From NCBI GenBank assembly GCA_017532725.1, contig JAFXIZ010000021.1, positions 1 to 47,331 on the forward strand: 47,331 bases of DNA. The letters run 5' to 3'. Shown here in pieces: positions 24,074 through 32,525 of this stretch. A program made the position numbers and the translations under genes. The notes beneath the pieces were generated by a model. The model was not told the origin of the DNA. It worked only from the letters and a program-made list of their open reading frames with translations, and ran no database searches. The stretch is from Bacteroidaceae bacterium. Lineage in GTDB: Bacteria; Bacteroidota; Bacteroidia; Bacteroidales; Barnesiellaceae_A. Each line of letters opens with the position of its first letter. Position 1 is the stretch's first letter.

Positions 24074-26284
24074 ATGACAGACAAGAGATTTTTTACAGAA
24101 ACTGAATGGAGCGAATTTCGTAGTTGCTATCGTGAGTTGGTGGCAACACTTCGCGATGTCTTTTCGGGAGAAGAGTTGCTGTCGATAAGAAAGATTGTTT
24201 CGGATGCTATATTGCAGGGCGAGTATAAGCGCGATGCTAATGGCGTCAATGCGCTGTTGCGTGCAATGCAGACAGCACAACTGTTGAGCGAAAAGGTTGG
24301 AGCAGAGCACGATATGATAATGGCGGTATTTGCGATGCCACTTGTGGCCTCGGAGTATTGGGGTATCGACGATGTGGCAAGGTTGTACGGGCCGGACGTT
24401 GTCAAGTTGGTTCGAGGCTTGCTCAAGTCGCACGAGTTGGATAGCAAACTCGGTGCTATGAGTAGCGAATACTTCAAAAATCTGCTTATGGTATTTGCCG
24501 ATGATATAAGGGTGATATTTATCATTATTGTAGATAATTTGGCACTAATGCGTATGCTCAACAATCATCCCGATGACGAGTATCGCCTTCGTGTTACCAA
24601 CGAAGCGTTGTGCCTGTATGCCCCATTGGCGCACAAGTTGGGCTTGTATAAGGTAAAGTCGGAACTTGAGGACTTGTCGCTTAAGTACTCCGATCGAGAG
24701 ATGTATAACTTTATAGCCCAAGAACTTAACTCCAAGAAAAAATATCGCGATGAGTATATCGCCTCCTTTATAGAGCCGGTAAAAAAAGAACTTGAAAAGG
24801 CCGGATTGGTATTTGAAATAAAAGGTCGTACCAAGTCGATATACTCGATATGGAACAAGATGAAAAAGCAGCAGATAGGCGTAAGTGGTATCTACGACCT
24901 CTTTGCTGTGCGTGTGATACTCGATAGTGAGGGAAAGAACGAGTATGCCGATTGCTGGAAGGCTTTCTCGATCGTTACCAATATGTATCCCCATAACCCC
25001 AACCGTATGCGCGACTGGTTGTCGGCTCCCAAAAGCAATGGCTATGAGTCGCTGCACGCCACTGTGATAGGCCCCGAGAAGAAGTGGGTTGAGGTGCAGA
25101 TACGCTCCAAGCGAATGGATGAAATAGCCGAGCGTGGATTGGCTGCACACTGGCGATATAAGGGCATCAAGAGCGAGGGTAACCTCGATGCTATGATGAA
25201 CAGCGTGCGCGATATATTGGAGTCGGACAGTAATGACCCATTGGAGAAGATTAAAGACTTCCAGATGGATGTTTACGACAAAGAGGTGTTTGTCTTTTCG
25301 CCCAAGGGCGACCTGTATAAATTCCCATACGGCTCTACTGTACTCGATTTTGCTTTCCATATACACACCAAGTTGGGATGCTCTTGTACTGGTGCGCGCA
25401 TCAATGGCAAAAATCAGACTATCAAATATCTGCTCAAGAGTGGCGATACGGTGGAGATACTCACATCATCGACACAAAAGCCCAAGAAGGAGTGGCTCAA
25501 CATCGTCAACTCGGCCAAGGCTCGCATTAAGATAAAGCAAGCCCTCAATGAGATAGAGAATAAGAGTGCCGAGTTGGGCAAAGAGTTGCTGTCGCGCAGG
25601 GTGAAAAACAGAAAAATAGAGATTGATGATGCCCTGCTTATGCGCCTTATCAAGAAGATGGGCTATAAGACGGTGACAGCCTTTTATCTCGAATTGGGCA
25701 ACGAAAAGATAGATGTAAACGATGTTATAGACCGTTATATAGCCCTTGTCGAAGCCGATAAACAAGAGGCAGTGGAGCAACGCTCGGCCGATGAATATAC
25801 GCTCGATAAAGTGCATCAAGACGACAATAAGGTCGATGAACTTGTTATAGGTGGCGATATAAAGGGTGTCGATTATCGATTGGCTCGTTGCTGTAACCCC
25901 ATCTTCGGCGATAAGATATTTGGCTTTGTGTCGTCGGAGGGTACTATAAAGATACATCGCAACGACTGCCCCAATGCTGCCAATATGCACGAGCGATATG
26001 GCTATCGCATTATCAATGCACGTTGGGCAGGCAAGATGGGTACGAAGTATGTTGTAACCCTGCGTGTGGTAGGTCACGACGATATAGGCATCGTAACCAA
26101 TATATCGTCGATTATAGGTAAGGAGAAGAATGTCTATCTGCGCAGTATATCGATTGACTCGAATGATGGACTTTTTCAAGGTCACCTATCCGTTGCCATC
26201 GATGATATATCGGCACTCAATGCGCTTATTAAGAAACTCAAAACCGTTAAAGGTGTGAAAGATGTACAACGTGGTGCTATGTAA
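24074..26284 (+). CDS. relA: RelA/SpoT family (p)ppGpp synthetase with degenerate hydrolase domain
   Basis: 736 residues, full RSH length. The N-terminal HD region (about 35-190) lacks the metal site: where LHDVVED is expected, residues 86-93 read FAMPLVAS, the first conserved His is absent, and the late Asn is Leu158 (only Asp154 remains). The synthetase domain looks intact: GRTKSIYSIWNKM (251-263), YDLFAVRVI, RMRDWLSAPKSNGYESLH (311-328) and VEVQIRS (339-345). TGS (about 392-455), a Cys-bearing ZFD (RLARCCNPI, NDCPNAA) and a C-terminal ACT domain follow. It is therefore probably a ribosome-linked, synthase-only alarmone enzyme. A lipoprotein gene follows after 22 bp. A TAAATTTG box lies at 24042-24049. 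Confidence 0.95.
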   Translation: MTDKRFFTETEWSEFRSCYRELVATLRDVFSGEELLSIRKIVSDAILQGEYKRDANGVNALLRAMQTAQLLSEKVGAEHDMIMAVFAMPLVASEYWGIDDVARLYGPDVVKLVRGLLKSHELDSKLGAMSSEYFKNLLMVFADDIRVIFIIIVDNLALMRMLNNHPDDEYRLRVTNEALCLYAPLAHKLGLYKVKSELEDLSLKYSDREMYNFIAQELNSKKKYRDEYIASFIEPVKKELEKAGLVFEIKGRTKSIYSIWNKMKKQQIGVSGIYDLFAVRVILDSEGKNEYADCWKAFSIVTNMYPHNPNRMRDWLSAPKSNGYESLHATVIGPEKKWVEVQIRSKRMDEIAERGLAAHWRYKGIKSEGNLDAMMNSVRDILESDSNDPLEKIKDFQMDVYDKEVFVFSPKGDLYKFPYGSTVLDFAFHIHTKLGCSCTGARINGKNQTIKYLLKSGDTVEILTSSTQKPKKEWLNIVNSAKARIKIKQALNEIENKSAELGKELLSRRVKNRKIEIDDALLMRLIKKMGYKTVTAFYLELGNEKIDVNDVIDRYIALVEADKQEAVEQRSADEYTLDKVHQDDNKVDELVIGGDIKGVDYRLARCCNPIFGDKIFGFVSSEGTIKIHRNDCPNAANMHERYGYRIINARWAGKMGTKYVVTLRVVGHDDIGIVTNISSIIGKEKNVYLRSISIDSNDGLFQGHLSVAIDDISALNALIKKLKTVKGVKDVQRGAM

Positions 26285-26306
26285 GACCACATAAAATATA
26301 AGAACA

Positions 26307-27134
26307 ATGAACACCAAAATTTTATTCCTCCCCCTACTCCTCTTGGCTGTGGCTTGCAGTAACAGCAAGCAAGATGCCGAGGATATGTTGAGCACTGCCG
26401 AGCGTCACTTCCTGTCGGGCAACTATGCCGAGGCAACTCAATGGATTGACAGTATCAGTGCTGTGTATCCCCACGAAGTGGATGTGATACGCGAAGGTAT
26501 GATGTTGCAATGCAAGGTCAACCAGATGATGTATGAAGAAGAACTTATACGCGTAGATAGCCTATATAATGTGGCAAAGGCCGAGGTGGAAGCGTTGAAG
26601 CCTCAATTTGTACTCGTGCGCGAAGGTAAGGAACAAACCTTGGCTAACTATGTGTATAAAGGCTATGAATCGAATGGCGCTGTATCGAAGAGTGGCTTGC
26701 GTGCGCAAGTAACCGAAAAGGGCGACTTCCAATTGACAAGCATCTATTATGGTGGTAGCAAGATAAATCATACCGGCATAAGTGTCAACGGTGTGGCATC
26801 GAAAGCCATAGCCTACGACGGTGCCAAGAACTATCGTTACACCACAGGTGGTAATGTTGTGGAAATGGTAACTTACAATATGTCGCAATGCCGTGAGGTG
26901 GCCGATGCTATTGCTAATGCGTCGGGTAAACTTGCTGTGAATTATACAGGTGGCAAAAAGTACAGTGTTACACTCGACGGTAATCACCGTAAGGCCATAG
27001 CCGATACTTATCGTTTGGCGTGTGCCTTGGCGCAAACCGACTCGCTACAGTCGTGCTATGAATATTGTAAACTGCAAGTTGAACTCGCCGACCGTCAACT
27101 GATGAAACTCGAAGAACAGACCTTTCTTGAATAG
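26307..27134 (+). CDS. Hypothetical lipoprotein
   Basis: 275 residues. The lipobox LAVAC (Cys17) marks a lipoprotein. Residues about 22-60 (AEDMLSTAERHFLSGNYAEATQWIDSI) look like a single TPR-type helix pair. The middle 75-190 is beta-rich, without known motifs, and the C-terminal 60 residues are helical and charged. I recognise no named family. It lies 22 bp behind relA and before a strong terminator, so the two are probably co-transcribed, but a functional link is not evident. Confidence 0.75.
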   Translation: MNTKILFLPLLLLAVACSNSKQDAEDMLSTAERHFLSGNYAEATQWIDSISAVYPHEVDVIREGMMLQCKVNQMMYEEELIRVDSLYNVAKAEVEALKPQFVLVREGKEQTLANYVYKGYESNGAVSKSGLRAQVTEKGDFQLTSIYYGGSKINHTGISVNGVASKAIAYDGAKNYRYTTGGNVVEMVTYNMSQCREVADAIANASGKLAVNYTGGKKYSVTLDGNHRKAIADTYRLACALAQTDSLQSCYEYCKLQVELADRQLMKLEEQTFLE

Positions 27135-27159
27135 TAATACAAACACAGTGTTTGATAAA

Positions 27160-27208
27160 ATAACACCCCCGACAGCCTTGAGCCATCGGGGGTGTTTTGT
27201 GCTTTAAG
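27160..27208 (+). terminator. Terminator, copy 1 of a 49-bp exact repeat
   Basis: The stem AACACCCCCGA (27162-27172) / TCGGGGGTGTT (27186-27196) is followed by TTGTGCTTTAAG. The 49 bases 27160-27208 are identical, loop and tail included, to 28288-28336. It ends the relA-lipoprotein transcript. Confidence 0.9.
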
Positions 27209-27287
27209 ACGTGCTATTTTATTTATAGATTTTATGCGCTGTAATGCGCTATAATATTATTTCATTTGTCGTATTTTTTACTAATTG

Positions 27288-27318
27288 CTTGTTAAAAGAA
27301 ATTATTTTATTATATTTG
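27288..27318 (+). promoter_or_regulatory. Promoter of the structured leader
   Basis: CTTG (27288-27291) and TATATTTG (27311-27318) are 19 nt apart. Transcription would start near 27325, about 270 bases before the next start codon, a long leader for this genome segment. Confidence 0.65.
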
Positions 27319-27320
27319 CA

Positions 27321-27576
27321 ATGCAGTCTTCGGATTGCATACATATTTTGATGAAAGTGTATTAGCTTTTATCCTTTGTGCGAAATCTGGAAAATTTCAA
27401 TAAAACAAGGATAGCAATTACGCTCATCACTTCGTATTGGTATATCCCAAGGGGACTCTCCCCTGTCCAATACGAGTGTGAGGTGTTGTTTATTTGTTTT
27501 AGGGTATTCCAGAACCTCGCACAAAATAAACTAAGTAACCTCACACTTTCTTTTTATAATACCCTTATTGAGGTTA
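27321..27576 (+). ncRNA. Structured leader RNA or small RNA with alternative hairpins (unassigned)
   Basis: Elements in order: (1) hairpin ATGCAGTC-TTCG-GATTGCAT (27321-27340), a UUCG tetraloop at or just upstream of the 5' end; (2) TATCCTTTGT (27370-27379) with ACAAGGATA (27405-27413), enclosing GAAAT/ATTTC; (3) a 16-bp stem with two single-T bulges, 27423-27440 with 27467-27482, containing GGGGA-CTC-TCCCC; (4) AGTGTGAGGT (27475-27484) with ACCTCACACT (27538-27547), extended by TTTATTTG with CAAAATAAA, then a T-rich run 27548-27555; (5) TAACCTC (27536-27542) with GAGGTTA (27570-27576). Stems 3 and 4 share bases and exclude each other, as do 4 and 5. I recognise no known riboswitch or 6S/tmRNA/SRP signature. 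It may be a cis attenuator or a free sRNA ended by stem 4. Confidence 0.6.
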
Positions 27577-27597
27577 GAGGGATAGCAAACTCTTATT

Positions 27598-28272
27598 ATG
27601 AAAAAGTTTTTATTGGTTTTGGTTGCGGCAATGAGTATAACTCAATTTGCGATGTCGCAAGATGTTATCATTTTGTTGAATAGCGAGGAGATACAAGCGA
27701 AGGTTAAGACTGTGGGAATTAACGAAATAACATATATTAGATGGGATAACCTTGATGGTCCTGTTTATGAATTGCCCAAATCGGATATTCTCTATGTGAA
27801 GTATGCCAACGGACAAAAAGAAATTTTTAATACTGGGGCAAATGTGAATAAAACTACAAAACCTTACATTAGTAGATTTCAAAGTTATATCTATCTTGGT
27901 GCTGATCTTTTTATAGATTCTGGTGGACCTTCTCTTGATGTTAGTTTAGGTGCCCGTACTTCGCAATATTTCTATATTGGTGGAGGTATTGGGTGTCATA
28001 GTTTGTTTGGACGTGATATGGGGTTGTTGTATGTTCCTTTTACATCAGATATTAAATTCTTTGTTCCTACAAAGAGTGACTTTAATCCGAGATTAGATTT
28101 ATCTGTTGGTGGTATGATGTTTGTTGCACGTCCATCATTCGGAATTTATATGAATTTGGGTGCTGGTTTTGACTGTCGTAGATTCTCTTTTGGTGCTGGA
28201 TATCAAATGATTGTAGGGGGAGGATTTACATCTTTGGGTTATATTCGTTTAGGAATAAGATTGGGTAAATAA
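27598..28272 (+). CDS. Hypothetical secreted protein, probable outer-membrane beta-barrel
   Basis: 224 residues with a signal peptide (cleavage near AMS-QD, residue 20-21). Residues 21-75 (DVIILLNSEEIQAKVKTVG, then DILYVKYANGQKEIF) form a small beta domain seen at the start of various Bacteroidota surface proteins. The rest alternates polar and aromatic/glycine residues in short strands and ends in YIRLGIRLGK, suggesting a small barrel of about eight strands. Arginine is often AGA and leucine often TTA, unlike the CGT/CGC and TTG/CTC of its neighbours. With its leader it is bracketed by exact 49-bp repeats, which suggests later acquisition. Function is unknown. Confidence 0.75.
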   Translation: MKKFLLVLVAAMSITQFAMSQDVIILLNSEEIQAKVKTVGINEITYIRWDNLDGPVYELPKSDILYVKYANGQKEIFNTGANVNKTTKPYISRFQSYIYLGADLFIDSGGPSLDVSLGARTSQYFYIGGGIGCHSLFGRDMGLLYVPFTSDIKFFVPTKSDFNPRLDLSVGGMMFVARPSFGIYMNLGAGFDCRRFSFGAGYQMIVGGGFTSLGYIRLGIRLGK

Positions 28273-28287
28273 TAAAAATTCATATAT

Positions 28288-28336
28288 ATAACACCCCCGA
28301 CAGCCTTGAGCCATCGGGGGTGTTTTGTGCTTTAAG
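28288..28336. terminator. Bidirectional terminator, copy 2 of the 49-bp exact repeat
   Basis: It has the same stem (28290-28300 / 28314-28324), loop and tail as 27160-28208's counterpart at 27160-27208. It lies between the barrel gene and the convergent ridA. Confidence 0.9.
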
Positions 28337-28365
28337 GTGCACTACCTATTTTCTATAAGCGTTGC

Positions 28366-28746
28366 TTATTTTGCAGCGATAACTTCGATTTCTACCATTA
28401 CGCCTTTGGGGAGGTCGCGAACAGCAAAAGCAGCGCGTGCGGGGAATGCTGTGCAGCCTTCGAATGCCTTGGCATAAACCTCGTTCATAGGTACGAAGTT
28501 GGCAATGTCAGAGAGCAAAACAGTTGTTTTAACAACATCTTCCATAGTGTAACCTGCCTCGGTGAGGATGGCTTTGATGTTGGCAAAAACTTGAGTAGTT
28601 TGTGCTGTGATACCTTCGGGAACTTCGCCTGTAGCGGGGTTTACGGGAATTTGACCCGAGATGAACAACATATTGCCTGTTTGAATGGCTTGGCTGTAAG
28701 GACCGATTGCTGCGGGAGCGTTGGTTGTTGCAATTACTTTTTTCAT
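28366..28746 (-). CDS. ridA: RidA family enamine/imine deaminase
   Basis: 126 residues, the usual family length. RidA hydrolyses reactive 2-aminoacrylate and related enamines/imines released by PLP enzymes, protecting the cell. Signature segments are present: [26 protein letters not shown], and near the end [24 protein letters not shown] with the substrate-carboxylate Arg and the catalytic-site Glu. It acts as a cytoplasmic trimer. It lies 20 bp behind the YihY-family gene and is probably co-transcribed with it. Confidence 0.96.
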   Translation of the reverse strand: MKKVIATTNAPAAIGPYSQAIQTGNMLFISGQIPVNPATGEVPEGITAQTTQVFANIKAILTEAGYTMEDVVKTTVLLSDIANFVPMNEVYAKAFEGCTAFPARAAFAVRDLPKGVMVEIEVIAAK

Positions 28747-28766
28747 AATACGATTATTTTTATGGG

Positions 28767-30116
28767 TTAATGTGTTATGGTTTCTATCTCTTGGGGTGTG
28801 GGCAGGTCTATTACCAGACTCTTGTCGCCCTCCTTATAGTAACTCTCGACAATGGTGTCGAGTGTGGCTTGTGCCGATTGTTGGGTGTGTAATGAACTGA
28901 CAAAATCTTGGTGTCCGTAATTGTCTATTTTGCGCATCATATAGCCTACGGTGAGTATGTTGCTATCGACGGTTGCAATGTAGGCAAAGTCGTTGCCTAT
29001 GGGAGTTGGGGCTACTAAATCGACGGCCATAAGGTCGTTGACTGCGCGAGTGACCAAGGGCATAGGTAGTTGGTAGTGTTGCGACAAGTCGTAGCACGAT
29101 AGAGGCTCTTTCCCTTCGTTGCGTCGCTTCAATATGATGGCCATTATGACGGCTAAAACGTTTTCGTAGTAGTTGCGCGATATGTGCTTGATATCTTTCT
29201 CAAATTCAAAGTTAAAGACATTCTGTGATGAGTATGACAATACGACTCCTATCAAGCATATTAGCCACGACAACTGCATCCACAGCATCAGTAATGGCAA
29301 GAAGGCAAAACTACCATATATGGCGTTGTATTTCGATACCCATATCTGTCCCGATAGGTATAGCCATTGAAACAGGTTGAATACCGTACCACAAATGATG
29401 CCCGATACAAGTGCGTGCTTGATTTTTACCTTGGTGTTGGGCAGTAGTTTGTATGTGGCGGCAAATAGCAGCCAAGCAAGCACATACGACGAGAATTGCA
29501 TTATGTATTGTCCCAAGGATGAGAAGTATGGCAGTTTGTCGAGCAAGGTGTTGACAAACAATGACATACCACTGCTGGCTATGAGTAGGATGGGGATGAG
29601 GATGAATACTGCCATATAGTCGGTAATGCGACGAGCCAACTTGCGATTGGGTACATTCCACAGGTCGTTAAATGTGTTCTCGATATTGCTTAACAATGTA
29701 ATCAAAGCCCATAACAATAGTATAAGACCGATACCCACGAAGATGCCGTTGTGCATCTGCTCCATATAGGCATCGACAAAGGTAAATGCGTATTGCAGTG
29801 CGCTACGCTGTGCCGGGATGCTATCGTATAATAGGTTTTCGAGTGCTGTGTAGAAACCAAAACCTCGACTGATGGCTATCAGCACCACCAAGGCCGGTAC
29901 TACCGACAGCATACTGTGAAACGTGAGGGCTGCCGCACGTTGTTGCAACTGTTCGTTGAGGAAGCATCGCACCGAGAGGTTCAGTGTCTTGATGATGTGT
30001 ATAAATACATTGTTGCTCTTGCACTTCCACACATCTTCGCTCACAAACGACCAACCCTTGCGTATGGCAAGGATGAGGCGATTCCATTGTGATGCGATGT
30101 TTGATGTGTTGTTCAT
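28767..30116 (-). CDS. YihY/BrkB family inner membrane protein
   Basis: 449 residues from the ATG at 30116. The reading frame is open further up, but that part lies inside RNase P RNA, so I exclude it. Residues about 45-75 contain [24 protein letters not shown], the hallmark of the family, followed by five more membrane segments up to about residue 290 (including [18 protein letters not shown] and [21 protein letters not shown]). The C-terminal 150 residues are soluble, with a winged-helix-like part ([21 protein letters not shown]). The role is unknown. Older RNase BN annotations of the family are wrong. Confidence 0.92.
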   Translation of the reverse strand: MNNTSNIASQWNRLILAIRKGWSFVSEDVWKCKSNNVFIHIIKTLNLSVRCFLNEQLQQRAAALTFHSMLSVVPALVVLIAISRGFGFYTALENLLYDSIPAQRSALQYAFTFVDAYMEQMHNGIFVGIGLILLLWALITLLSNIENTFNDLWNVPNRKLARRITDYMAVFILIPILLIASSGMSLFVNTLLDKLPYFSSLGQYIMQFSSYVLAWLLFAATYKLLPNTKVKIKHALVSGIICGTVFNLFQWLYLSGQIWVSKYNAIYGSFAFLPLLMLWMQLSWLICLIGVVLSYSSQNVFNFEFEKDIKHISRNYYENVLAVIMAIILKRRNEGKEPLSCYDLSQHYQLPMPLVTRAVNDLMAVDLVAPTPIGNDFAYIATVDSNILTVGYMMRKIDNYGHQDFVSSLHTQQSAQATLDTIVESYYKEGDKSLVIDLPTPQEIETITH

Positions 30117-30148
30117 ATTGCAAGTATAAATATAATAGTCATAAAAAA

Positions 30149-30500
30149 ACAGTAAGCCTATAAGCCGGGTTATGTACTCCGTTTCCGGAGCGTCTGTCAT
30201 TTATCTTGGTTTTATGTCACCATAAAACTCTTTGCGGTTTACCCCCCGGCATCGGACGAGCAGCCCTACTGCGCCGGTATACATAACCTTACAACCCATA
30301 AGACGTACGGCACAATGTGTTGCCACACTGCCCGGTGGGCTCTTACCCCACCTTTTCACCCTTACCACCTTGCGGTGGCGGTTATTCTCTGTTACGCTAC
30401 TCCACCCTCACGAATGGCTTCTCGTTAAGAAGTATGGTGCTCTGCGTTGCCCGGACTTTCCTCACAAGAATATCTTGCGCGACAGACCGACCTACTGTAT
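30149..30500 (-). ncRNA. rnpB: RNase P RNA (class A)
   Basis: Read on the reverse strand, the conserved GAGGAAAGTCCGGGC (30464-30450) follows the 5' end. The 3' part carries ACATAACCCGGCTTAT (near 30177-30160). The terminal helix P1 pairs ACAGTAGGTC (30498-30489) with GGCTTACTGT (30158-30149), wobble pairs included, and a run of T follows directly on the reverse strand, forming the terminator. It is the catalytic RNA that trims the 5' leaders of tRNA precursors. The length of about 350 nt fits class A. The YihY-family gene begins 33 bases further on in the same direction. Confidence 0.96.
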
Positions 30501-30504
30501 CGTG

Positions 30505-30512
30505 CAAAGGTA
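30505..30512 (-). promoter_or_regulatory. -7 element of rnpB
   Basis: On the reverse strand it reads TACCTTTG, immediately upstream of the RNase P RNA 5' end. Confidence 0.65.
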
Positions 30513-30813
30513 ATGATTTTTTGTGTGATAGCGTGATTATATCGAAAATATACCTATATAATTATATATTTTTCGTTATCGATGGAACAAAATGCCCTAC
30601 TCATTACCTTATATAGAAAAGGGCTGTCGGGGCTGTGAACTGTTAAATGTTAACATAAAACCCTTGTAACGTTAATCGCAGTTAAGTCAAGCCTTGCCGT
30701 ATTAAAAGTGCTTAAATTAATTGCTTTTGCGATACAATGTATTGTTGTAAGTGCTAATTTTAACACGAGATTTTTTAAAACGGTAAATATTTTAACATTT
30801 AAATGATGTGGAT
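30513..30813. other. Gene-free AT-rich divergent region
   Basis: This is the space between rnpB and the HtrA gene. It contains short palindromes such as ACAAT-GT-ATTGT (about 30734) and a 5-nt near-repeat GTTAA-TGTTAA (about 30642-30652). I see no canonical TAnnTTTG box for HtrA, so it may use an alternative (extracytoplasmic stress) sigma factor. That is an inference from absence. Confidence 0.35.
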
Positions 30814-32277
30814 ATGAAAATGAAAGATGTAACAAAGGCAATGCCTATATTATTGTTGTGTGCAAGTGTAATCGCTTGTGGCTCGACAACATTCAATAAG
30901 CAGAATGATGAGGTAACGGCTGTTGAGGAGGCTGTATTTACTCCTACATCCTATCGCTCTACAGGCTTGGACTTTACGCAAGCAGCCGAGAATACGGTAA
31001 ATGCCGTAGTGAGTATTCGCACTACCACAGTGGCGCAGTCGCGAGGTGGTGGGTTTAATGACCCTTTCCTCGAGTTTTTCTTTGGGCCGGGTTATAATCA
31101 ACCTCGCCAACAACAACCACAAAGTGGATTGGGCTCGGGTGTTATTATTTCGCAAGATGGATATATCGTGACAAATAACCACGTTATATCGGGTGCCGAC
31201 AAGTTGGAGATAACGCTGAACGACAAGCGTACATTCAATGGTCGTGTGGTAGGTGCCGACCCCACTACCGACTTGGCTCTTGTTAAGATCGAAGCCGAAA
31301 ATCTGCCTACGGTAAGAATGGGTAATTCCGATAACCTGAAAGTGGGCGAATGGGTGCTTGCTGTAGGTAATCCGTTTGGACTTACATCAACGGTAACGGC
31401 CGGTATAGTAAGTGCCAAGGCGCGTCGTATCAGTGGCAATATGAATCAAGGTCGCTTGGATATAGAGTCGTTTATTCAAACCGGAGCCGCAGTCCATACC
31501 GGAAACAGTGGGGGCGCGTTGGTAAAAACTGCCGGAGAGTTGGTGGGTATCAATACAGCCATCTTCTCGCAAACGGGCAACTATGCGGGGTACTCTTTTG
31601 CCATACCGTCGAGCATAGTAAGTAAGGTAATAGGCGACTTGCGCGAGTATGGTGCAGTGCAACGTGCCGTTATGGGTGTAATGTTCCAAGAGATTACAGC
31701 CGACTTTGCCAAGAGCAAGGGCATAGATGTGCTTGAAGGCGTATATGTGGCACAAGTAAATGATCGCAGTGCTGCGATGGAAGCCGGCATTGTCGAGGGT
31801 GATATTATCACAGCCATAAATGGTGTGAAGATATCGAATGGTGCCACCTTGCAGGAGCAAATGAGTAAGTTTAACCCCGGCGATAAGATTACCGTTACCA
31901 TCAATCGTGGTGGAAAGACCGAGGTGAAAAGCCTTATACTCAAAAACAGTCAAGGAGGAACAGAGGTTACCAAAGCCGTAAAATTCAACTCGTTGGGTGC
32001 CGGATTTAAAGAACTTACCGATGCGCAAAAGAAAGAACTGAACACACGCAACGGTATTGAAGTCGTAGGACTGAAGGATGGTAAATTCAAGTCGGCAGGC
32101 ATTCGTGAGGGCTTTGTGATACTCGAAGTAAACAATGTGCCCATAACCTCGGTGAGCGATATGGAGCCTCTTTTTGACCAAATAACCCATTCATCGGGTA
32201 GCCGTAAGGTAATGTTCATTACCGGTATATATCCCAATGGTAAGGTAATGTATTACGCAGTAGATTTGTCAGATTAA
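30814..32277 (+). CDS. htrA: Do/HtrA family serine endoprotease with two PDZ domains
   Basis: 487 residues from the ATG at 30814. The N-terminal hydrophobic segment ends in SVIAC (Cys22), suggesting a lipoprotein. The trypsin-like domain has the triad His123 (TNNHV), Asp153 (TTDLAL) and Ser232 (GNSGGAL). The usual D-A-A-I-N-P before GNSGG is A-A-V-H-T here. PDZ1 spans about 290-375 (VYVAQVNDRSAAMEAGIVEGDIITAINGV) and PDZ2 about 405-487. It degrades or refolds misfolded envelope proteins in the periplasm. It is monocistronic, with a hairpin terminator. Confidence 0.94.
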   Translation: MKMKDVTKAMPILLLCASVIACGSTTFNKQNDEVTAVEEAVFTPTSYRSTGLDFTQAAENTVNAVVSIRTTTVAQSRGGGFNDPFLEFFFGPGYNQPRQQQPQSGLGSGVIISQDGYIVTNNHVISGADKLEITLNDKRTFNGRVVGADPTTDLALVKIEAENLPTVRMGNSDNLKVGEWVLAVGNPFGLTSTVTAGIVSAKARRISGNMNQGRLDIESFIQTGAAVHTGNSGGALVKTAGELVGINTAIFSQTGNYAGYSFAIPSSIVSKVIGDLREYGAVQRAVMGVMFQEITADFAKSKGIDVLEGVYVAQVNDRSAAMEAGIVEGDIITAINGVKISNGATLQEQMSKFNPGDKITVTINRGGKTEVKSLILKNSQGGTEVTKAVKFNSLGAGFKELTDAQKKELNTRNGIEVVGLKDGKFKSAGIREGFVILEVNNVPITSVSDMEPLFDQITHSSGSRKVMFITGIYPNGKVMYYAVDLSD

Positions 32278-32287
32278 TAGAGTTGTT

Positions 32288-32322
32288 CTGTTTCACCGTT
32301 GAACTTTTCAATGGTGAAACAG
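32288..32322 (+). terminator. Hairpin terminator after htrA
   Basis: CTGTTTCACC-G-TTGAA pairs with TTCAA-T-GGTGAAACAG (32288-32322), a long stem with one G-T pair and a 3-nt loop. Only a weak T-run follows. Confidence 0.75.
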
Positions 32323-32496
32323 TTATAAAAAAATAACAAACATACTTAACTGTCAAACTACAATAACACCGGTGTGTTGACAATAAAAGTGCCTATCGAT
32401 GCGTTAAGATTATAATTTGTGCCACGAAACGTAAAAAAGTTTACTAAAGAGTGGTATTTTAACAATAATTTGCGTATCAGATATGCAATAAAGTCG

Positions 32497-32504
32497 TAAC
32501 TTTG
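32497..32504 (+). promoter_or_regulatory. -7 element of rpoD
   Basis: TAACTTTG matches TAnnTTTG and lies 22 bases before the start codon at 32526. The nearest TTTG is 24 nt upstream, so the spacing is loose. Confidence 0.5.
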
Positions 32505-32525
32505 CAATTCACATCATATTGTAAG

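Noticed and set aside
27362-27544. 60-codon open frame on the reverse strand, and a 101-codon frame on the + strand, over the structured leader
   Set aside because: Both cover the hairpins exactly and lack promoters. The base-paired arms explain the sequence better, although a conserved short protein should be excluded by comparison.
30117-30200. Longer N-terminus for the YihY-family protein
   Set aside because: The extra codons lie in RNase P RNA and its terminator.
30232-30616. Two + strand open frames
   Set aside because: They are antisense to or run out of RNase P RNA.
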